Source: Mycolicibacterium austroafricanum (GTDB lineage: Bacteria > Actinomycetota > Actinomycetes > Mycobacteriales > Mycobacteriaceae). Taken from it: 64,000 nucleotides of DNA. The notes under the pieces are model-generated. The model saw only the letters and a program-made list of their open reading frames with translations, did not search any database and had not been told where the DNA came from. The stretch covers positions 1 through 64,000 of the forward strand of contig NZ_CACSIP010000011.1 in NCBI RefSeq assembly GCF_902705885.1. The letters are read 5' to 3'. A program made the position numbers and the translations under genes. The first letter of the stretch is position 1; every line of letters starts with the position of its first letter. Shown piece after piece: positions 58,606-64,000 of this stretch.

Positions 58606-59961
58606 ATGCGAGTAGCTGTGAAACCGGTCATCACAACCGGCGTGGCCCTGGTGGGAGCCAGCGTCATCGCCGTCGCGCCCATCGAGCCGCCGGCACAGAC
58701 CGCCGCCCGGGTGGTCGAGCAGGACGTCAGCCTGACCGCGTCGTCGCTGGCGTACGTGCCGATCAACATGATCGAGCACGCCCTCAGCGCACCGGCCAAC
58801 ATGGTCGCAGCGCTGGATCGACTCGCCAGCGCCATGGTGATCAGCGGGAGCTGGAACGACTCCCACCCGAACAACGTCTGGGGCTGGGATCCCGCCAATC
58901 CCGCCATGTTCCGGGAGATGATCAACACCCTCATCCCGTTCCCGGCGTTCTCCCAGCCGTGGGGGACGCACTTGGACTGGTGGGTCACGGCGAACTTCCC
59001 GATGTATGCGGGTTGCGCCTACGAGTGCGAGGACCTGCCCGGGATGCTCGACAGGATGTTCAAGGTCCCGATGAGCGAGTTCTACAGCGAGGACGGCTAC
59101 ACCTTCCCCACCGTCATCAACCCGATCGACGGTCAGGAGACAGAGTGGTCCGAACAGACGGTGAAGCTGGACCCGGCCGAGCCCATCCAGTCGGTCTGGG
59201 ACTCGCTGGTCGCCGAGCCGACGGGCATCAAGACCGTCACGTGGTACGAGATCGTCACTGCCGTAGCGAATTTCGGGGCCGCACTCCAGGTCACCGGCCA
59301 TCTGCCCGACTGGGTCGCCGTCCGCGAGATCGAGCAGTTCTTCAAGTACTTCCTGCCGGCCCCGGAAGAGGAGGTCGAGGAGTCGGGCGCCGACGACCAG
59401 ACGGTTCTGCTCGCCGCGTCCAATGCCGTCGTCGCCGACGGACCCGAAATGGTCGACGTTTCCACCCTGGCCGCCTCGAGCGCACCGGACTCCGACACCG
59501 CTGAGGTGGCCGCCGATCAGACTTCCGCAGGCGAGACGCTGGAATCCGAGGCGGTGGACTCCCCTGTCGAGTCCCCACTCTCGGTCGTGGACAAGGCCAC
59601 CGACGCGTTGAAGCAGAAGTTCGCGTCCGTCCAGGACGCGGACGAGGACGAGACCGATGAGGTGTCGGACGTCGACAGCGAGGACGCTGACGAGGCCGCC
59701 GAGGATCAGGCCGACAGCGACGACACTGCCGCTGCCGACAGCGAAGACGCTGCCACCGACAACGACGACGACACTGCCACCGACGACGACAACGACGATC
59801 GCAGCGAGGCCGCCCCCTCCACGAGCACGGGCGGCAAGCACCGCAAGGCCGACGACTCGAGCGATACCGGGTCTTCGAAGGACCGCAAGTCCGACAGCAA
59901 GTCGTCCAGCGATTCGTCCGGTGGAGACAGCAAGTCGTCCGGCGGAGACAGCAAGGACTGA
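58606..59961 (+). CDS. Secreted protein with copy D second domain and acidic tail, no hydrolase (protein E)
   Basis: A 451-residue exported protein. Signal-like MRVAVKPVITTGVALVGASV, nearly that of copy D. Residues about 52-250 align with copy D 293-520: PINMIEHALSAPANMVAALDR, VWGWDPANP, LDRMFKVPMSEFYSEDGYTF, with a Cys pair in GCAYEC matching GCTGTGRGQC. It has no hydrolase domain. An acidic tail (255-400) includes a short helix (VVDKATDALKQKFAS) also found in D (VVSTAVQNLREKFEQ); then GGKHRKADDSSD at 409 and SKSSGGDSKD at the end. GAAGAG is 9 bases before ATG 58606; ATG 58597 is in frame. Function unknown. Confidence 0.8.
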   Translation: MRVAVKPVITTGVALVGASVIAVAPIEPPAQTAARVVEQDVSLTASSLAYVPINMIEHALSAPANMVAALDRLASAMVISGSWNDSHPNNVWGWDPANPAMFREMINTLIPFPAFSQPWGTHLDWWVTANFPMYAGCAYECEDLPGMLDRMFKVPMSEFYSEDGYTFPTVINPIDGQETEWSEQTVKLDPAEPIQSVWDSLVAEPTGIKTVTWYEIVTAVANFGAALQVTGHLPDWVAVREIEQFFKYFLPAPEEEVEESGADDQTVLLAASNAVVADGPEMVDVSTLAASSAPDSDTAEVAADQTSAGETLESEAVDSPVESPLSVVDKATDALKQKFASVQDADEDETDEVSDVDSEDADEAAEDQADSDDTAAADSEDAATDNDDDTATDDDNDDRSEAAPSTSTGGKHRKADDSSDTGSSKDRKSDSKSSSDSSGGDSKSSGGDSKD

Positions 59962-59985
59962 CGCGTCACCCGGGGATGGGCGCCC

Positions 59986-60729
59986 TCAGTCGGTGCCCAT
60001 CCACGGGCGGTTGCCGTAGGTGTTGAAGTGCATCACCTCGGCGACCGGCCGGCGAGTGGTCGGGCCGTAGCGACCCCGCGGCCAACCAAGTGGCACGACA
60101 CAGCACGGGGTCACCGACACCGGTAGGCCGAGCGTGCGGCGCGTGGAGGTGACGCTCCACAGCGGCAGCGTGATCAACGAGGCGCCCAGACCCATCGCCC
60201 GCGCCGCCAGCAGCAGGTTCTGCACGCTCGGGTAGATGGACCCGAAGAAACCGGACAGTGCGGCGTGCGGCATCGGCACGAACGGGACGCGACCGTCCTT
60301 GGCGCCCAGTCGCAGGCACGCCACGATCAGCACGGGCACCTCGGTGAAGTGGTCCACCTGCCACTGGACCGCGCGGGCCGTCTTGGCCATGGATGGGTCC
60401 TTTTTGGCGGCCCGGCGAATGACGGTCTGATAGTAGAGGTTCCAGGCCTGGCGGTATCGTTTGGCGAGCTTCTTCTTGGTCTCGAAGTCCTTCACGACGA
60501 TGAATTCCCAGTTCTGCCCGTTGGCCCCGGTCGGTGCGTGCAGGGCCACCTCCAGGCACTTCATCACGATGGCGTCGTCGATCGGGTCCGGGTAGACACG
60601 CCGGACCGCACGCTGGGTCAGCATCGCTTCGATCAGCGGCATCTCAAGGCGGGCAAGCGCTTCCGGGGTTGTCGGAACCTCCCCGGGGGTGTAGGTGTAG
60701 CGAGCGTCGGATTCGGGCGTGTCAGGCAT
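59986..60729 (-). CDS. Nitroreductase-family flavoprotein
   Basis: A 247-residue FMN-dependent nitroreductase-like protein. AMLTQRAVRRVYPDPIDDAIV at the start is the R-x-x-R phosphate-binding region; APTGANGQNWEFIVVKD is the FMN loop; SVQNLLLAARAMGLGASLITLP follows. Uses NAD(P)H; substrate unknown. The start overlaps the DUF2505 gene by 8 bases. Last gene of a three-gene overlapping operon. Confidence 0.9.
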   Translation of the reverse strand: MPDTPESDARYTYTPGEVPTTPEALARLEMPLIEAMLTQRAVRRVYPDPIDDAIVMKCLEVALHAPTGANGQNWEFIVVKDFETKKKLAKRYRQAWNLYYQTVIRRAAKKDPSMAKTARAVQWQVDHFTEVPVLIVACLRLGAKDGRVPFVPMPHAALSGFFGSIYPSVQNLLLAARAMGLGASLITLPLWSVTSTRRTLGLPVSVTPCCVVPLGWPRGRYGPTTRRPVAEVMHFNTYGNRPWMGTD

Positions 60730-61228
60730 TGGTTGATATCCAATCCGAGGTGAAACGTTGGAGCGCAGGGATCTCGACGACGATCTGATCGCAGATGTAC
60801 TTCTCGATCCGGCCTCCGACGAGCGGGAACCTGACTTCGACGGTTCCCGACAGCGACAGGCCCGATCCGGCCGGTCGTGGAGCCAGCAGAGCCGCGCCGA
60901 CCGCGGACCCCGGAACCCCGGAGGCCGCGAGCGTGACCTCGCCGGTCACCCTGTCGTCATCGGTCGGCCGCCACGTCTCGGTACGTAAGAGCTTCAGATC
61001 GCCGGGGAACACCTTGGCGAGCACACCAGGCAGCACATCGTGGCGCAGATCCTGGGTGGTGGCCACCGAGATGGTGCCGTCCGACTCGACCGACAGTGTG
61101 TCCAATGTGGTCGCGCCGCCGCCGAACTCGGCGATCCTGGCCTGCCAGTAGGTCCTGTTTCCGAACGCCGAACAGATCTTCGCGACACTGGCCGGTGAAT
61201 CGGTGTGGACGTCAAAGGGGCGTGGCAT
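60722..61228 (-). CDS. DUF2505-family protein
   Basis: A 168-residue protein beginning MPRPFDVHTDSPASVAKICSAF, with VEVRFPLVGGRIEKYICDQIV near the C-terminus. It matches the actinobacterial DUF2505 group, which resembles START/polyketide-cyclase folds that bind hydrophobic ligands. Function not established. ATG 61228 is overlapped by the 3' end of the flavodoxin-like gene (17 bases), and its stop overlaps the nitroreductase. Confidence 0.8.
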   Translation of the reverse strand: MPRPFDVHTDSPASVAKICSAFGNRTYWQARIAEFGGGATTLDTLSVESDGTISVATTQDLRHDVLPGVLAKVFPGDLKLLRTETWRPTDDDRVTGEVTLAASGVPGSAVGAALLAPRPAGSGLSLSGTVEVRFPLVGGRIEKYICDQIVVEIPALQRFTSDWISTNA

Positions 61229-61913
61229 CGCGCCCACCGAACAACCGATCCGCGAGCTTGCCCGCGAACTTGCGGGCCTGATCCACCTGTCCGTCACTGA
61301 TGTTGGTGGGTGGAAGTTTCACGCCGAGGTAGCGCTCGCGGTACTCCCCCGATCCCAGATAGCTCGCCAAAGACAGCAGGGAGGGCAGTTCGCCGCCGGG
61401 ATAACCGAAATGGATGCTGTCGGCGAAACGGCCACCCTGTTTGTCGGCGAGTTCGCGCACCGCTTCCAGGTTGCCGCGCCATTTGCGCCGGCACACCACG
61501 AACACTGCGTAGGGCTTACCGTCGAGCAGGGGCGCGGCCTCGGCGGACTTCAGGAACGAACGCAGTGGCATGCTGACCGTGTCCCACCAGGTGGGCGAAC
61601 CCAGGCAGATCAGGTCGTAGTCTCCGGCGCGCACCGCATCGGGAGTGCGGATCTCGCCCGTCTCACCCCGGTTCTGCGCGGGCAGCACGCTGAGCATGTC
61701 CGGCCACACCTTGCGCATCGGGAATCGCGAGAACCGTTCGGAGTACCGGGGATCGATGAACTCGATGGGAGCCATGTGCACCTGGCATCCGCGCTGGCGG
61801 AAGGCCTCCGCGGCGCCGTCGAGCACCTTCTGCGTCTGCCCTGTATAGGAGTAGTAGACGAACAACACCCTGCGCGCGGCATCATCGCGAGGCTGCCCGG
61901 CATCGTCGGTCAT
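61212..61913 (-). CDS. Flavodoxin-like protein
   Basis: A 233-residue FMN-binding protein. The phosphate loop YYSYTGQTQKV near residue 22 and LICLGSPTWWDTVSMPLRSFL near 105 are flavodoxin/WrbA-like; a C-terminal FVVCRRKWRGNLEAV segment is common in the mycobacterial group. Likely electron carrier or quinone reductase. GAGGGG is 8 bases before ATG 61913. First gene of the flavodoxin-DUF2505-nitroreductase set. Confidence 0.88.
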   Translation of the reverse strand: MTDDAGQPRDDAARRVLFVYYSYTGQTQKVLDGAAEAFRQRGCQVHMAPIEFIDPRYSERFSRFPMRKVWPDMLSVLPAQNRGETGEIRTPDAVRAGDYDLICLGSPTWWDTVSMPLRSFLKSAEAAPLLDGKPYAVFVVCRRKWRGNLEAVRELADKQGGRFADSIHFGYPGGELPSLLSLASYLGSGEYRERYLGVKLPPTNISDGQVDQARKFAGKLADRLFGGRDATPL

Positions 61914-62041
61914 CGTGAACACCCCTCGGGCACATCCGCTGAATACACATCCGCTCCTTTCGCTGTGAGCCCGGCGCCTGTGTCAGGCCGCAGGGCCACG
62001 CTGATTGTCCCGCAGGGGCGTTTACGCATAACCTCTGGTGC

Positions 62042-62872
62042 ATGACCGAGAAGGTTTCCATCGATCTCACCGGCCCCGCGCAGACGATGCTGACGACCCT
62101 GTACCTCAAAGCGCTGGATGCCGACTTCGAGTGCCCGGTGCTCGGCGACCGGTTCGCCAAGGAGGCCATCGGCCGCATCGACTACGACTGGCGCGAGCTC
62201 GGTGTGAGCGGCAAGTGGGCCCCGCTGGTCACCGTGCGCACCGCGCAGTACGACATCTGGGCCCGTCAGTTCCTGGCCGTCCACGGTGAGTGCACCGTCG
62301 TGCACCTGGGCTGCGGGTTGGACAGCCGGGTCTTCCGGATCGACCCCGGACCCGAGGTGCAGTGGTACGACGTCGACTTTCCCGATGTGATCGCGTTGCG
62401 TGAGCAGATCTATCCCAGCCGGCCGAACTATCATCTGCTCCCCACCCCCGCGACCGAATTGTCTTGGCTCGAACAGATTCCGGCGGATCGGCCGGTGCTG
62501 TTCCTCGCCGAGGGCATCAGCATGTACCTGACCGAGGAGGAAGGCATCGCCCTGCTGCGCGGCGTCGTCGACCGATTCGGTTCGGGCGAGTTGCAGATCG
62601 ACTTCTACAACTGGGTCGGCATCCGGTCTCAGAAAACCCAGACGTTGGTGCGACGGACCGGATCCGAACTGTTCTGGGCTGTCAACAGTCCCCGCGACAT
62701 CCTGGACCAGGTGCCGGGCACCCGGCTGCTGGCGGTGGCGACGTTGTTCGACGCGAGTACCGCAGCCCGGGCGTCGAGGCCGTTTCGTGTCCTGGGCCGC
62801 GCAGTGCGTGCGATACCGCCGTTGCGAACGGCGTTGCAGTACCACCGCTACGCGTTCGGGCCCGTCAGCTGA
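62042..62872 (+). CDS. SAM-dependent methyltransferase, leucine-carboxyl-methyltransferase-like (paralogue 2)
   Basis: A 276-residue class I methyltransferase: [16 protein letters not shown] (motif I) near residue 86, [16 protein letters not shown], and [18 protein letters not shown]. Same family as the gene at 49446, with the more typical LGCGLDSR motif. Substrate unknown. ATG 62042. Its 3' end overlaps the convergent acyltransferase gene by 8 bases. Confidence 0.92.
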   Translation: MTEKVSIDLTGPAQTMLTTLYLKALDADFECPVLGDRFAKEAIGRIDYDWRELGVSGKWAPLVTVRTAQYDIWARQFLAVHGECTVVHLGCGLDSRVFRIDPGPEVQWYDVDFPDVIALREQIYPSRPNYHLLPTPATELSWLEQIPADRPVLFLAEGISMYLTEEEGIALLRGVVDRFGSGELQIDFYNWVGIRSQKTQTLVRRTGSELFWAVNSPRDILDQVPGTRLLAVATLFDASTAARASRPFRVLGRAVRAIPPLRTALQYHRYAFGPVS

Positions 62873-64000
62873 CACCGTCTGCTGCCTGTCGCGCCGCGAC
62901 GCTGGTGAGCAGCGCCTCGATCGCCTGCACCGACTTCTCGGGTTCCGGTCCGTGCGAGTGGTATTCGATCATCAGTCGGCCGGCGAAGATCTTGCTGGTG
63001 TAGATCTCGATGCCGGAGCTCACCGCGAAGTACAGCTCGCCGTGGCTGCCCGTCAGCTCCATGTCCGGTGGGGTGCGCATCGGCGGCACGATGCCGTTGT
63101 CGGTGAACATCACGACATCGGGCAAACCGGGCGGATTGCCCACGTACTGCGGGCTGAAATGCAGGAAGCTCTGCTGGATCACACCTTCGGCGATGTCTTT
63201 CTTGAAGGTGTCGTTGATGTCGCGCGCGAGGTCGACGACATCGGTGCCCGACTCGATCTCGGCCAGGTAGGTGGCGATACCCACCGGATTCGTACACTCC
63301 GTCGCCGAGACCGGCGGCGACAGCAGGTATCGCAGGTCGACCGGATACACGTAGGGTACCGGGATGTTCGGGGTGTTGCGCAGCTGCCACTCGGCGGTCA
63401 GCACCGTCGCCGACAGCAGGCTGTTGAGACCGAGCTTGTTCGCCCGGCAGAACGCGATGATGTTCTCGGTGTCCCGCTCGGAGAGCTTGCAGTACGCCAT
63501 CGGAACCAGCTGCGGCAGCACCGGATTGACCTCTGACGGGGCGCGCCGCGACGGGGGTAGATCGTAGGCGAACATGGCGGCCAGCAGACGTTCCAGACCG
63601 GATCTGGGCTTCTTCTCCACCTTCCTGTCGGCCAGGACCACCTCGAGCGGGTCCGGCGCGGAGTGCACGGTCACCGGTTTGGCGGCACCGGTGGTGACCA
63701 GATCGGTGTAGGTGGAGAACAGTTCCTCGACGAGGCTGAACTGATGGTGGCCGTCGGCCAGGCTGTGGTGGATGTAGAGCGTCGGCTGCGCCTGCCCGTC
63801 GCGCAGTATGAGTCGCAGGTGCACCAGTGACGCCGTCTGGTCGAAGATCAGCGGTGGCGCCGGTGCGTCACCCGCCAGCTCGACCACCTCGATCCCGGGA
63901 TGCATCAGGTCGTCGAGGACGATCTCCCAGCGGCCGTCGGGCGACTGTTCCAGATGCCCGCCCAACACCGGATGTGCCTGCAGCAGCGCATCAAAAGCCT
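62865..64000 (-). CDS. PapA-like acyltransferase, N-terminus beyond window
   Basis: At least 378 residues of a condensation-superfamily acyltransferase of the PapA type. The active-site motif HHSLADGHH (HHxxxDG) is present near where PapA5 carries it; the frame continues to the window edge with [18 protein letters not shown], a usual N-terminal segment. PapA enzymes esterify polyketide or trehalose lipids with long acyl chains. A later DFGWG-type motif is not clear (MEYHSHG region). Partial at the 5' end. Confidence 0.88.
   Translation of the reverse strand, partial: AFDALLQAHPVLGGHLEQSPDGRWEIVLDDLMHPGIEVVELAGDAPAPPLIFDQTASLVHLRLILRDGQAQPTLYIHHSLADGHHQFSLVEELFSTYTDLVTTGAAKPVTVHSAPDPLEVVLADRKVEKKPRSGLERLLAAMFAYDLPPSRRAPSEVNPVLPQLVPMAYCKLSERDTENIIAFCRANKLGLNSLLSATVLTAEWQLRNTPNIPVPYVYPVDLRYLLSPPVSATECTNPVGIATYLAEIESGTDVVDLARDINDTFKKDIAEGVIQQSFLHFSPQYVGNPPGLPDVVMFTDNGIVPPMRTPPDMELTGSHGELYFAVSSGIEIYTSKIFAGRLMIEYHSHGPEPEKSVQAIEALLTSVAARQAADGVS

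Noticed and set aside
41751-59961. Calling the secreted hydrolases PE or PPE proteins
   Set aside because: They have ordinary signal peptides and no PE or PPE N-terminal domain; only the hydrolase domain matches.

Overview
The window is high-GC actinobacterial DNA that reads as a rapidly growing Mycobacterium (Mycolicibacterium). Supporting signs are apa, a type II ndh, an ureABCFGD urease cluster without ureE, guaB1, malate synthase G, IdeR-type iron boxes, a PapA-type acyltransferase and several secreted proteins with the PE-PPE alpha/beta-hydrolase domain. It also carries lon, which M. tuberculosis lacks. No rRNA, tRNA, CRISPR array or insertion sequence was seen.

Left part (about 0.4-39.4 kb): a conserved chromosomal block whose gene order recalls, from memory, M. 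tuberculosis Rv1836c-Rv1867 in reverse. In window order it holds lon; a lipoprotein; a thiolase-like/tandem CoA-transferase pair (Rv1867/Rv1866-like); phosphoketolase xfp; a CPBP membrane protease; adhA; a GlsB/YeaQ-type membrane protein; apa; an SDR; an F420 (LLM-type) oxidoreductase; ndh; ureD-G-F-C-B-A read from the minus strand; a hotdog thioesterase; blaI-blaR; gnd; guaB1; two CNNM/CBS membrane proteins; glcB; and a VWA-like membrane protein. Departures from the remembered order are xfp, an IdeR-boxed FhuF-like gene between the thioesterase and blaI, an IdeR-boxed ferric-iron ABC transporter between guaB1 and the CBS pair, and no modABC beside apa.

Right part (about 39.6-64 kb): an accessory lipid and cell-surface region. 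It holds alkB, an SDR, four secreted PE-PPE-domain hydrolases, a fifth relative lacking the hydrolase domain, two paralogous Baeyer-Villiger monooxygenases, a cutinase, a P450, two SAM methyltransferases of the leucine-carboxyl-methyltransferase-like family, an alpha/beta hydrolase, a second LLM oxidoreductase, a flavodoxin/DUF2505/nitroreductase mini-operon and a partial PapA-like acyltransferase. The five secreted proteins all end in a long acidic Ser/Asp/Glu/Ala tail, then a short basic island (KHRK or similar) and a Ser/Asp/Lys-rich C-terminus. Two of them share a second, unnamed domain, which is found alone in one and fused behind the hydrolase in the other.

In two places a tail-bearing hydrolase is followed on the same strand by a Baeyer-Villiger monooxygenase (44.2-47.2 kb plus, 55.5-51.7 kb minus), and the two gene arrays converge at about 50.27 kb. 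The likely theme is making, oxidising and transferring acyl chains for surface lipids. The tail-bearing modular family is the best candidate in the window for an undescribed system. This is inference from sequence alone.
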